From NCBI GenBank assembly GCA_016212275.1, contig JACRGR010000037.1:1-55125 (forward strand): a stretch of 55,125 nucleotides of DNA, given 5' to 3'. The notes under the pieces are model-generated. The model ran no database searches and had not been told where the DNA came from. It saw only the letters and a program-made list of their open reading frames with translations. The stretch comes from Nitrospinota bacterium (lineage in GTDB: Bacteria; Nitrospinota_A; UBA7883; JACRGQ01). This document shows, in pieces, positions 16,319-24,694 of the stretch (position 1 is the first letter of the stretch; every line of letters begins with the position of its first letter). The translations under genes and the position numbers were made by a program.

Positions 16319-18078
16319 AGATCGTACTGGCGAACTCCGTCGGCATCGGCAAGGACGGCGAGCGGTATGTGCACTTCCCCTCGCGCTGGACGGCGGTGGA
16401 GGCCCCCTCGTGGTACGACCGCTCGAAAGGGTGGATGACGTTCTACCCGTTCATGCTCGCCTACTGCTCCGCCCTGCTCAAGCGCGATACGCCGCACGCC
16501 GTAAAATTCCTCGATGGCGCGCTGAACAACTGGGACCACGCCGCCTATCTGGAGAAAATAGCGGCGGAAAAGCCGGACTGGCTCATCATGGAATCGTCCA
16601 CGCTTTCCTTCGCGATGGACATTCAGCTGGCCCGCGCCGCCAAGGAGCGCACCGCTTGCAAGATCGTTTTCGCCGGACAGCACGCCAGCGCCTTCCCCGC
16701 CGAAACGCTTTCGGCGGGCGCGGACTTCGTGTGCACCGGCGAATACGAGATGACGGTGAAAGAACTGCTGGGCGGCCTTCCGCCGGAAAAAATATTGGGA
16801 CTTTTCCCAAACCCCCCGCGCCCGCTGACCGACCCGGACAAACTCCCGTGGCCGGAGGACAACGACGTGCGGCGCATCGACTACATCGAGCCGGTGGTGA
16901 ACGAATACCGCGAGGTGGAGATGTTCGCCAGCCGGGGGTGCCCGCTGGCCTGCAATTTCTGCGTGGCGGCGAACGTCTATTACGGCGGCGCGGGGAGCTG
17001 GCGTCCGCGCGACGTGGAAGACGTCGCATCGGAAATAGCGCACCTGAAAGCCAAGTACCCGGAGATGGAAGGGGTGTTCTTCGACGACGAGGCGCACAAC
17101 GGGCGCAAGGAGTTCGTCATCGCGCTGTGCCGGGCGATCATCGCCAAGGGGCTGGACACGCTCAAGTACAACGCCATGTGCGGTTACTGGAATCTGGACG
17201 CCGAAACGCTGGGCTGGATGAAAAAAGCGGGGTACTACAAGCTCCGCGTCGGCATCGAGACCGCCGACAAGGAAGTGGCGAAAACCATGCAAAAAAGCCA
17301 GTCGCTCAAAAAGCTGTATGCCGCGCTTGAGGCGGCGCGGGAGGCGGGCATCCGCGTGTACGGCACGTTCACCTACGGCGCGCTGGGGTCCACCGCCCAA
17401 AAAGACCGCTCCACCACCGCGCTGATAAAAGACCTTCTACAAAAAGGCCTGCTGTTCGACCTGCAGATCTCCATCTGCACCCCCCAGCCCGGCACGCCGT
17501 TCTTCCGCGACGCCGCGGCTTGCGGATACATCACCACCACCGATTGGAGCCGGTACGACGGCGGCAGGAACGTGATACAAAGCTACCCGCACTATCCGGC
17601 GGAGGAGATTCGCCGGGTGGTGGCCGAGGCCCGGCGCACCGCCAGCGCCTTTGGCGGCGGCGCGCGTTTCAGGGATTGCGATTTTTCGCGGGTGGAAAGC
17701 ATCGCAAAAGGGGGCGGGAAACTCCTGCTTATCTGCTCCGGCCCCCAATGGCAGACAAAAAGGATTTTGGAAGAGCTTGCCCGCGCGGGGCGAACGGACA
17801 TCCACCTGGTCATGCGCCCCGATCCCCTTTCCGCCATCGACGGCTATAAAGCCTTCCCGTTCGGCGAGGGATCGCTTTCGCCCGAATCGCTGGAAGCAAC
17901 GGTGCTTGCTTCGCTGAAGGAACAACAGTATGAGACCGCCATCGTGCAGGTGAACCACAACGGCGCGGATCGGAGCGACTACGCCGATGTGTTCCGGCTG
18001 GCCGATATTGTCGCCGGACACTGGATAGGCGTGGACACCGCCGGCGCCGTTTTTTCCCCATCGCTTGCCCGTCCATGA
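16315..18078 (+). CDS. B12-binding-type radical SAM protein
   Basis: A 587-residue protein with a Rossmann-like N-terminal region (about 45-170) of the type found in cobalamin-dependent radical SAM enzymes, followed by the radical SAM core. The [4Fe-4S] motif is CPLACNFC (C209, C213, C216), preceded by FASRGC. Typical core segments follow: VEGVFFDDEAHN-like beta strands, YNAMCGYWNLDAETL, LRVGIETAD and YGTFTYGALGS. I do not see the DxHxxG cobalamin motif, so B12 binding is unproven. A C-terminal extension (about 450-587) is not recognised. It sits between two glycosyltransferases and is coupled to both by ATGA overlaps. This suggests a C-methylation or other radical modification of a glycan, lipid or peptide. 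Confidence 0.85.
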   Translation: MKIVLANSVGIGKDGERYVHFPSRWTAVEAPSWYDRSKGWMTFYPFMLAYCSALLKRDTPHAVKFLDGALNNWDHAAYLEKIAAEKPDWLIMESSTLSFAMDIQLARAAKERTACKIVFAGQHASAFPAETLSAGADFVCTGEYEMTVKELLGGLPPEKILGLFPNPPRPLTDPDKLPWPEDNDVRRIDYIEPVVNEYREVEMFASRGCPLACNFCVAANVYYGGAGSWRPRDVEDVASEIAHLKAKYPEMEGVFFDDEAHNGRKEFVIALCRAIIAKGLDTLKYNAMCGYWNLDAETLGWMKKAGYYKLRVGIETADKEVAKTMQKSQSLKKLYAALEAAREAGIRVYGTFTYGALGSTAQKDRSTTALIKDLLQKGLLFDLQISICTPQPGTPFFRDAAACGYITTTDWSRYDGGRNVIQSYPHYPAEEIRRVVAEARRTASAFGGGARFRDCDFSRVESIAKGGGKLLLICSGPQWQTKRILEELARAGRTDIHLVMRPDPLSAIDGYKAFPFGEGSLSPESLEATVLASLKEQQYETAIVQVNHNGADRSDYADVFRLADIVAGHWIGVDTAGAVFSPSLARP

Positions 18079-19583
18079 GACGCTTTTGTTTCCGCTCGTA
18101 CCGCCCCGCATTTTCGGGCTACGGGTACGGCACCCACGAATTCGTAAAGGCGTTTGAGAGCCGGGGCTGGCGGTTCACCTATCAGCCGGACGCGCTGGAC
18201 CGCGCGCGCGCCTGCCGCGAAGAGGTGGTCATCCACAGCGGCTTCCCGCATTTTTTCCGCCGGGAGCCGGGCAAAATACACATCGCCCGCGTGATGCTGG
18301 AGAGCGATTCCCTCCCCCGCCTGTGGGCCGACGTATTGAACGCGATGGACGAAGTGTGGGTGGCCTCCTCATTCAATCAAAAGACCTTCGCGCGCGGCGG
18401 GGTGGACGCGAAAAAGATTTTCGTGGTGCCGGACATGGTGGACGCGCGCTTTTCCCCCGTCCCCGCCAAACGGCGGGGGAAGAAATTCCGCTTCCTGTCG
18501 GTATTCCTGGACTTAAGCCTGCGAAAAGGGTGGGATGCAATGTTGTACGCGTTCGCCACCCGGTTCTCGAAAAACAAGAACGTGGAATGGGTGGTGCAGT
18601 GCGCCCCGGAATCGGCAAAACGCCTGCAAGCCTTCATTCGGCACTTGAAACGGCAGGGGATGGACTGCGGAAACATCACGGTGCGGGGCAAGACGCCGTC
18701 CATTGAAGAATTGGCGTGGCTATACCGCTCGGCGAACTGCTATGTGTTGCCCACGCGGGGCGAGGGGTTCGGCAGGCCGTACCTCGAAGCGGCGGCCTGC
18801 GGCGTGCCGGTCATCGCAACGGGATGGAGCGGCCAGCTCGATTTCCTCAACCGGAAAAACAGCCGTCTGCTGAAATACCGCCTTGTGGACATACCGGCCC
18901 CCGCCGCGCTGGACTGCTATTTCCTCGCGGGGCAAAAGTGGGCCGAGCCTTCCGGAAGCGACCTGGAAAACGCATTGCGCGAAATGCTGGAGCGCCCCGC
19001 GTTCGCGCCGGTGGATACCGCCCCATTTGAAGAAGCCAACGTCATGCGAACCATCGCGGATCGGCTTGAAGCGGTTGGAAGCTGGGAACATCAACGGGCC
19101 AACATACCTTTACAAACATCCGCGCGCTCCGGTAGCAACGGGATTTATCCTGTTGTTGCGCCCATGCGGGGCGCAAGACAGGCTGAAGCCTGTCGCCACC
19201 ATAAAGCAACCCCGACGCCGCGTAAATTTATCCCGCAGATACTGGTGTATAACCGCCGCTGGAAGGCGCGCCAGCCCTCCCCCGCCGCGTTTTGCGCCGA
19301 ACTGAAAACACAGGGAAAAAACCTCGCGGTGGTTGGCACGGGACGCAACGCCCAATGGCTCTCGGAGTTCCTGCTTCAAAACGGTTTTTCCATCCCGTTC
19401 TACATTGACCGGAAAGAAGGAACATTCATGGGAAAGAAAACATATTCCCCATCGTCCCTGCCCCCCTCCGCCACGGCGGACGCGGCAATCATCAGCACGT
19501 TTCCCGCATCGTTCCCTGAATGGACGGAACTGCTGAAAGGGCGCTTCAAAACCATCCCGGTGATTTTCTATTCCCACCGCTAG
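18075..19583 (+). CDS. GT4-type glycosyltransferase with in-frame repeat insertion and C-terminal Rossmann-like tail
   Basis: A 502-residue protein. Residues 1 to about 340 are a GT-B glycosyltransferase: a GYGYGTHEFVKAF opening, EVWVASSFNQKTFARGG, KIFVVPDMVD, the donor-site ANCYVLPTRGEGFGRP and the EX7E motif with EAAACGVPVIATGWSG. Residues about 353-376 are encoded by a dispersed three-hairpin repeat (19131-19200), giving an odd Gly/Arg/Ala-rich linker SNGIYPVVAPMRGARQ. The tail (about 395-502) has KNLAVVGTGRNAQWLSEFL and IPFYIDRKEGTFMGKKTYS. This resembles the nucleotide-binding-like C-terminal domains of C-methyltransferases and sugar-modifying enzymes. The start overlaps the radical SAM stop by four bases. 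It is the last gene of the operon. Confidence 0.82.
   Translation: MRRFCFRSYRPAFSGYGYGTHEFVKAFESRGWRFTYQPDALDRARACREEVVIHSGFPHFFRREPGKIHIARVMLESDSLPRLWADVLNAMDEVWVASSFNQKTFARGGVDAKKIFVVPDMVDARFSPVPAKRRGKKFRFLSVFLDLSLRKGWDAMLYAFATRFSKNKNVEWVVQCAPESAKRLQAFIRHLKRQGMDCGNITVRGKTPSIEELAWLYRSANCYVLPTRGEGFGRPYLEAAACGVPVIATGWSGQLDFLNRKNSRLLKYRLVDIPAPAALDCYFLAGQKWAEPSGSDLENALREMLERPAFAPVDTAPFEEANVMRTIADRLEAVGSWEHQRANIPLQTSARSGSNGIYPVVAPMRGARQAEACRHHKATPTPRKFIPQILVYNRRWKARQPSPAAFCAELKTQGKNLAVVGTGRNAQWLSEFLLQNGFSIPFYIDRKEGTFMGKKTYSPSSLPPSATADAAIISTFPASFPEWTELLKGRFKTIPVIFYSHR
19131..19200 (+). repeat. Three-hairpin dispersed repeat inside a coding sequence
   Basis: Three adjacent stem-loops: GTAGCAAC...GTTGTTGC (19132-19159), GCGCCC-ATGC-GGGGCGC (overlapping, 19158-19174) and the perfect GACAGGCT-GA-AGCCTGTC (19177-19194). 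A related intergenic copy at 47895-47957 shares GGTAGCAAC, GTTGTTGCGCCC, a four-base loop, GGGGC and CTGTCGCC. Here the copy keeps the GT4 reading frame open. Confidence 0.75.
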
Positions 19584-20019
19584 AACCTGAATGCGGAAGC
19601 CGCATGGACATTTTTTGTCCACCCGTACATTTTTTGTCTACCTGAATAACCGCAAGGCAATTTCCGGATTGCAGAATGTTCCATTTTTTCAAATATATGG
19701 ATTCAAGTTCCCATTACTTCTCTCCGGCACGGGAAATGCTCCTTACCCCTTTGATGGGATTTTTTTGCGCCGCCGGATGGCTACGGTAGTACAATATGAC
19801 CATCCATAATTTCGGGGTGAAATTGGTTGGCAACATTAGATAGCGCCTATGGGACGTGTTTTCATTTCTCCATGGGAGTGGAGTATTCAAACCTCAAATC
19901 AATAACGGTCATTTCCCGTTTTCAGCGGTTCGACATTAAAACGCGTAAAAAAGTTGCCTTGTGCCCCTCTTGGAGCATGGGACGAAGGTTGTAAACCAAA
20001 GATAAAAGTGGAGGAGTAT
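19584..20019. other. Intergenic region with terminator-like hairpin and tandem palindromes
   Basis: No gene is supported in these 436 bases. Right after the GT4 stop, ATGCGG-AAG-CCGCAT (19591-19605) is followed within five bases by a T-run, giving a plausible terminator. It merges into TGGACA-TTTTT-TGTCCA (19605-19621) and a near copy GTACA-TTTTTT-GTCTAC (19625-19641). The remainder is AT-rich and presumably carries the promoter of the lipoprotein gene at 20020; a TACAAT at 19791-19796 is a possible -10 box without a well-spaced -35. Confidence 0.45.
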
Positions 20020-22782
20020 ATGACACGAAAAAGATGGCAAAAACAATGGAGCTTCATGCTCGCGGCGGCGTTCGCCGTATCGCTGGCCGCCTGTAGCGGC
20101 GGCGGGGGGGGCGGCTCATCCAGCACCAGCACCACCACCACCAGCACCACCAGCACGACCGTGAACGGTTCCGCCGCCACGGCCACCGCCACCGTTTCCG
20201 GCACCGGCACCACCGGGGCCACCACGGTAACGGGCATTTCCACGGCGGAAAAGATCAGCGTGGTCGGTTCCTCCACCACCACAGGCAAGCCGGAAGTCAA
20301 GGGGCTGAAGATGATCAGCTCGCTCCTCGGCCTTACCGTGACCCTGCCGAGCACATGGACCAGCTCGGTGGACTACTACAAAGACCCGCAATTCGTGTAC
20401 ACCCACGAGCGGGGGGACGAAACGCTGAACACCCCGAACGAGATACTGTGCCAGATATCCCAACTCAAGGCGGACAAAATGGTCAACCGCGGGGCCTACC
20501 GCGCGCAGGTGGACAAGAACAAATGTTCCAGTAGCAAGGACAGCAAATCAAATGCAGGCTCCGCCAACTCCGGTCAGCAACAGGGCTCCACGAACGCCCC
20601 GGACTATGAAAACTGGACTGTCTTATCCAACCGCGCCGACGACACTTCCCCGCATGTGGTCGCCGCCTGGGTGCATACGACCATGGGCGGACCGCAGGGC
20701 GAACAGCCCGCGGTGATCTACGCCAAGGCGACCATGTCCGAATCGCCTAGCACCACCAACCCGTACGGCATGTTCACCATGAGCTTCAAGGCGTATCCCG
20801 AGACCAACGGCGTGGCCGACACCACCAAGGAGTTGATGCACGGCCTGCTCCGCACCGTGAAGCTGACAAGCAACAACAACGTGGTCCTGCAGTTCTTTAA
20901 CGCGCAAACCGAAAGCAAGGGCGGCCAATCCTTCTCGTTCAATTTCGCCACCGCGGTGACGCGCGCGGCCGACGGCTCCACCGGTTCCGCCACCTCCTCG
21001 TTCCCCGAATTCGATAAGGTCTGCTCACAGACCGGGTGTGACTTCAGCTCCCTCACCAACACCGTGTGGAACATGGCGTACAATTCCACCCTTTACGCCC
21101 GCGTGCCGGTGGTCAGCGGCACCGCCGACAGCACCAAGCTGGTCTGCATGGACAAGGCAAACAAAGTAAAGGCCGCATGGCGCTACGGCTTGTATAAATC
21201 CGACGGCTCACGCAAAACCCTTAATTCCGGCTTCCCGATCCGGTATGTGGACACCAGCAACGCGAGCCACGAAGGGTTCGTGGGGTACTGGGGCCTATGG
21301 ATAAACGACGGCACCAGCGTGCCGAACGGCGCCACGGTCAAGAAGCAGTCTTGGTCGGGCACCACGGCGGCGGAAGAAGAGTACCTCTACAAGAAGACCA
21401 AAGGGCGCCTGATAAAGCACACCAACAAAAAGACCACGCTGGACAAGATCAAAAACGTCAAGCTGTCGTATTGGGACCAGACCGCCAGCCAAAGCAAGGA
21501 ATTGAAATGGGATGGCACTCATTTCACCATCACCGGCGTTCAGGGAACAAGTGGAATAACCCAAGTGGCCGCCAATACATACTTGGACGTTTCCGCCCTG
21601 AGTTGGAGTAGCACGCTGTTCATGTGGTCGCAGTCGCTCGGCGGCACGGTCATCATCGAACTGCCGGTTTCGGGCACCACGGTGAGCGGCACCACCATCA
21701 CCTCGTCGAACGGTTGCGTCAAGAGCGGCGGGTGGAATTCCACCACCTCCATATGGACAAACGAGACCTTCAACTGTACCGCCGCGCTTACCGCACCGGC
21801 ACTGGCACGGGTGACCTATCTGAAGGAAGACATCATCATGCCTGACGGCAAACTGGCCGACGGCACGGCGGTCACCGTTCCGACACTGACCTGTTACGAG
21901 AACTGCCCCAAGGGGTCGCAGTTCGCGTCCGGCACTACCGGCTCGGTGTTCTATCCCAGGGACTTTAACCTGCAAGATGGCGTGACCGCATATACCTACA
22001 CATGGGATAGCGCCAATTATGTGCTGAAGGATGGTTCCTCGGAGATCGACCTCTCCAAAGGGTCCGCGGCGGCGAGCAACACCGCCCTGACGGGCGACTG
22101 GGGTCCGCTTACCTGGGGCCTGAATACCGGCGTACTCTTCAACAATAATTCGACAAACCAGGCCTTGATGAAATGCCCGTGGGACACCACCCAGATCTGC
22201 GCCTGGCAAGCACAGCAGGTATTGTCGGAGTTCTATACCTGGCAGACCGGCCCGGAGGACTGGAACGTCCTGACCGCCCTGCTCGGCCCCAAGGCCACTA
22301 CCCCCACGGTGGCGGTGCCATTCGACCAGCCGATTGACGTCAACTTCTCCTATCCCACCGAGGCGACGGGCGTGAACCCGGCCGCTGTGGATACCAAGTA
22401 CACCGGCGTTCCCTTCCGCCTGCAATACGGCGGGTTCGGCGACCTGTGGGGCATCCCCGGACACTGTGTTGACGGCGAAACGGGATCCGACATTGACTGC
22501 TGGACCAACGGCGGCAAATGGGTGCGGTACATTCCGGAGTTCACCATACCGGACGGCGTAACGGTGACCGACGAGGCTTCCACCCCGAACACCTACTATG
22601 TGAAGGCGCTGGAAGTGGAGGAGAGCATGATTGGGCTTAGCCAATCCGCCTGCTCCAGCCTGTCGCTGACCACGCTCACGCTCCCGGCGGAGACCGATTA
22701 TACGGCTCCGGACATCGGCACCGAGCCGACCGTCACCGATGCTCCGGCGGTGATAGGCGGGGTGGTGCAAAGAACCCTGTAA
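20020..22782 (+). CDS. Large lipoprotein with Ser/Thr-rich linker, function unknown
   Basis: A 920-residue lipoprotein. The signal peptide ends in the lipobox LAAC (Cys25), followed by a poly-Gly/Ser/Thr spacer (about 26-75) that would lift the rest off the membrane. The body is beta-rich with many aromatic, Thr, Ser and Asn residues, and several Cys pairs (for example VCSQTGC, CYENCP and HCVDGETGSDIDC) that suggest disulphides. I do not recognise the domains. Segments such as KGRLIKHTNKKTTLDKIKNV and FIPDGV-like strands suggest a secreted binding or adhesin-like protein. GGAGG six bases upstream fixes the start at 20020 rather than 19954. It is a single gene ended by a strong terminator. Confidence 0.75.
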   Translation: MTRKRWQKQWSFMLAAAFAVSLAACSGGGGGGSSSTSTTTTSTTSTTVNGSAATATATVSGTGTTGATTVTGISTAEKISVVGSSTTTGKPEVKGLKMISSLLGLTVTLPSTWTSSVDYYKDPQFVYTHERGDETLNTPNEILCQISQLKADKMVNRGAYRAQVDKNKCSSSKDSKSNAGSANSGQQQGSTNAPDYENWTVLSNRADDTSPHVVAAWVHTTMGGPQGEQPAVIYAKATMSESPSTTNPYGMFTMSFKAYPETNGVADTTKELMHGLLRTVKLTSNNNVVLQFFNAQTESKGGQSFSFNFATAVTRAADGSTGSATSSFPEFDKVCSQTGCDFSSLTNTVWNMAYNSTLYARVPVVSGTADSTKLVCMDKANKVKAAWRYGLYKSDGSRKTLNSGFPIRYVDTSNASHEGFVGYWGLWINDGTSVPNGATVKKQSWSGTTAAEEEYLYKKTKGRLIKHTNKKTTLDKIKNVKLSYWDQTASQSKELKWDGTHFTITGVQGTSGITQVAANTYLDVSALSWSSTLFMWSQSLGGTVIIELPVSGTTVSGTTITSSNGCVKSGGWNSTTSIWTNETFNCTAALTAPALARVTYLKEDIIMPDGKLADGTAVTVPTLTCYENCPKGSQFASGTTGSVFYPRDFNLQDGVTAYTYTWDSANYVLKDGSSEIDLSKGSAAASNTALTGDWGPLTWGLNTGVLFNNNSTNQALMKCPWDTTQICAWQAQQVLSEFYTWQTGPEDWNVLTALLGPKATTPTVAVPFDQPIDVNFSYPTEATGVNPAAVDTKYTGVPFRLQYGGFGDLWGIPGHCVDGETGSDIDCWTNGGKWVRYIPEFTIPDGVTVTDEASTPNTYYVKALEVEESMIGLSQSACSSLSLTTLTLPAETDYTAPDIGTEPTVTDAPAVIGGVVQRTL

Positions 22783-22807
22783 GCGTTATTTGACCTGTTA
22801 GCTATTG

Positions 22808-22838
22808 GGCCGCCCCCTGAAAAGGGGCGGCCTTTTTT
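22808..22838 (+). terminator. Rho-independent terminator
   Basis: Perfect nine-base arms GGCCGCCCC (22808-22816) and GGGGCGGCC (22824-22832) followed by TTTTTT, 25 bases after the large lipoprotein stop. Confidence 0.93.
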
Positions 22839-22851
22839 ATTTAAGCAATTT

Positions 22852-22904
22852 GGGGTCAGGTCTTGCAATCACACATTCAAAAAATTGCCGTATTGCACGA
22901 CCCC
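22852..22904. repeat. Inverted-repeat element, GGGGTCAGGTCTTGCAAT type
   Basis: GGGGTCAGGTCTTGCAAT opens the element and ATTGCACGACCCC closes it (complementary to GGGGTC-GTGCAAT). Sequences of the form GGGGTCAGGTCTTGCAAT commonly border REP-associated tyrosine transposases in other genomes. No transposase is present, so this would be a solo or non-autonomous copy. Confidence 0.5.
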
Positions 22905-22974
22905 CCAATCTCCTTTACCGGAGAATGATATACTTTAGTGAAGCCTGAACCCCACCAAACGAGGGATACCCGAT

Positions 22975-23796
22975 ATGAAAAGATCATTTACGCTGTTCCT
23001 TCTATTTTTGTGCCTGCAGATGTTCTCCGCGTGCCACGCGGTTTCCATTGACCCCGGCGAAGAAGCGGTCCTCACGGACAGGCCGTATTTCTTCGGGCAT
23101 GGGGGGGTGAAGCCCGTCCCGGTCGGCACCGGCCTCACCTGGGCGTGGTGGACCACCGATGCCACGCTGGTGGACATCAAGCCGGTTCAGTACGACGAGG
23201 AATTCAGCGATATGATGTCCAAGGACAATGTGCCGGTGCATTTCAACGTGTACATAAAAACAAAGGTGCTGAACTCGCCGATGCTGGTGGAAAATTTCGG
23301 GCCCAATTGGTACGCCATGAACGTTAAAGAGCCGTTCCGCACGGTGGTGAGGAACCTATGCAAAAAATACGATATGAACCAGCTCGTCTCGTCCACCGAA
23401 GCGAACATGGCGATGGCGGAAGAGGCCAAAAAGGAGATCATTGACCTGATAAAGACCACGGGAATCCCGGTGGAGGTGCTGACGGTAACGGTGGGGAGGA
23501 TAATCCCGACCCAGGAAGTCATGACGGCAATCACCGCCACCGCCACCCAGCAACAGTTGCAGAACACCGAGCGCCAACGGGCGCTCGCGCAGGAAATACG
23601 GAAAAACGCGGAAACAAAACGCGCCCAGGCCGACAATGCGTATCGGCAGGCGATGGGTCTTTCCCCCGACCTGTTCGTGAAATTGGAAGGGATAAAGGCT
23701 TTTTCCGGCGCCGTGGAAGAGTGCGCCAAATCCAAATCCTGCACCCTGATGATCATTCCGCCGAATGTGACCCCGACCGTCCAAGCGGGCAAGTGA
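22975..23796 (+). CDS. SPFH/prohibitin-domain lipoprotein
   Basis: A 273-residue protein with a hydrophobic N-terminus and a possible lipobox FSAC (Cys20). It then carries an SPFH (band 7) domain: VDIKPVQYDEEFSDMMSKD, VPVHFNVYIKTKV, EPFRTVVRNLCKKY and IIDLIKTTGIPVEVLTVTVG, followed by a coiled coil (TATQQQLQNTERQRALAQEI to NAETKRAQADNAYRQA). SPFH proteins form ring-like membrane scaffolds and regulate proteases or microdomains. Here the signal would place the domain outside the cytoplasm, as in HflC/HflK-type proteins, but possibly lipid-anchored. No NfeD or HflK/C partner is adjacent. Confidence 0.83.
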   Translation: MKRSFTLFLLFLCLQMFSACHAVSIDPGEEAVLTDRPYFFGHGGVKPVPVGTGLTWAWWTTDATLVDIKPVQYDEEFSDMMSKDNVPVHFNVYIKTKVLNSPMLVENFGPNWYAMNVKEPFRTVVRNLCKKYDMNQLVSSTEANMAMAEEAKKEIIDLIKTTGIPVEVLTVTVGRIIPTQEVMTAITATATQQQLQNTERQRALAQEIRKNAETKRAQADNAYRQAMGLSPDLFVKLEGIKAFSGAVEECAKSKSCTLMIIPPNVTPTVQAGK

Positions 23797-23893
23797 CCCG
23801 CGTAGCGGGCGGGGAATAATCCCGCATTTAGTGGCAACGCGGGGGTAACGGAACCCGCTCCGGCCTTTTCCGTTTTCCCTCCGGGTAGCGCCG

Positions 23894-23937
23894 TTGACAC
23901 GACGTCCTCTACGCATTACAGTATATACAAGATATAC
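23894..23937 (+). promoter_or_regulatory. Promoter and palindromic operator of the CopG/PIN module
   Basis: TTGACA (23894-23899) and TACAGT (23917-23922) are 17 bases apart. A perfect inverted repeat GTATAT-ACAAG-ATATAC (23921-23937) overlaps the -10 edge and start site. This is where an autorepressing ribbon-helix-helix antitoxin would be expected to bind. Confidence 0.65.
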
Positions 23938-23957
23938 AAAATACAGGAAAGGATGCC

Positions 23958-24206
23958 ATGTCTTCACAAATGGTCATTAGAATGGAAACGCAACTCAAGC
24001 AACGGCTTGCCCGGCTTGCCCGCATGGAGGGAAAAACCACCAGCCGGATGATACGCGAAGTGCTAGAATCCCACATCAAGGAGCGGGACATCGCCTCCTA
24101 TATTGATGACCTCTGGTCACGGATTGGAAAACGGCTGAAAGACCGTGGGGCGACCGTACATGATGTGGAAAAAGCCATTCGGGCCGTGCGTAAAGGGGAT
24201 AAATGA
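23958..24206 (+). CDS. Ribbon-helix-helix (CopG-like) antitoxin
   Basis: An 82-residue protein. The N-terminal part (QMVIRMETQLKQRLARLARM, then GKTTSRMIREVLESHI) is a ribbon-helix-helix DNA-binding fold: one beta strand and two helices. The charged C-terminal half would wrap the toxin. It is paired with the PIN-domain gene whose ATG overlaps its stop (ATGA, 24203-24206). AGGAAAGG lies six bases upstream of the ATG, and a palindrome sits in the promoter. The expected role is to neutralise the toxin and repress the operon. Confidence 0.88.
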   Translation: MSSQMVIRMETQLKQRLARLARMEGKTTSRMIREVLESHIKERDIASYIDDLWSRIGKRLKDRGATVHDVEKAIRAVRKGDK

Positions 24207-24613
24207 GGGTTGTCATTGACACCAATGTTCTCATTTCCTCGTTCTTTGGCGGCAATCCCCGCAGGGTGATCGATCTGTGGAAAAACGAACAGGTCACCCT
24301 GTGCGTTTCAGGTAAAATCCTTGATGAATATGCGGCGGTGGTCAAGCGGTTGGGTTTGGAGGGGTACCCGGAATTTCAGGAAATGCTCGCCCTTTTCTCA
24401 AGAGGGCACAGCCTGGTCTTTACCACCAAAACCCCAAAAATCGAGGCTGTTCCCCAAGACCCGGATGACGACAAATTCATCGAATGCGCCGTTGCGCTGA
24501 AAGCGGAAGTTGTTATAACGGGGGACAAGGCGTTGGGCGCCTTAAAGGAATACCGGGGTATCCCTATCGTCACCCCCGCCCGCTTCTTAAAGGATTTCGC
24601 GGAAGCCGGATGA
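24203..24613 (+). CDS. PIN-domain toxin (COG1569-like)
   Basis: A 136-residue PIN-domain protein, predicted to be a metal-dependent RNase toxin. Acidic active-site positions are visible in VVIDTNVLISSF (Asp6), in the central Glu of KILDEYAAVVK, in DPDDDKFIECAVA and in VVITGDKAL. The length and the pattern match the putative toxin family COG1569. It is translationally coupled to the antitoxin gene. The target RNA is unknown. Confidence 0.88.
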   Translation: MRVVIDTNVLISSFFGGNPRRVIDLWKNEQVTLCVSGKILDEYAAVVKRLGLEGYPEFQEMLALFSRGHSLVFTTKTPKIEAVPQDPDDDKFIECAVALKAEVVITGDKALGALKEYRGIPIVTPARFLKDFAEAG

Positions 24614-24694
24614 GCAGGCACGAATTTGTTGCCTGACGGTACAAAGCGCTGGCGAGGAAGTGAAGATGGGTGGTGGAACTTCGAAGGGCGTGAA

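Noticed and set aside
22852..22904. A CRISPR or transposase-associated array
   Set aside because: Only one short inverted repeat is present, with no tandem spacing and no transposase or cas gene nearby.
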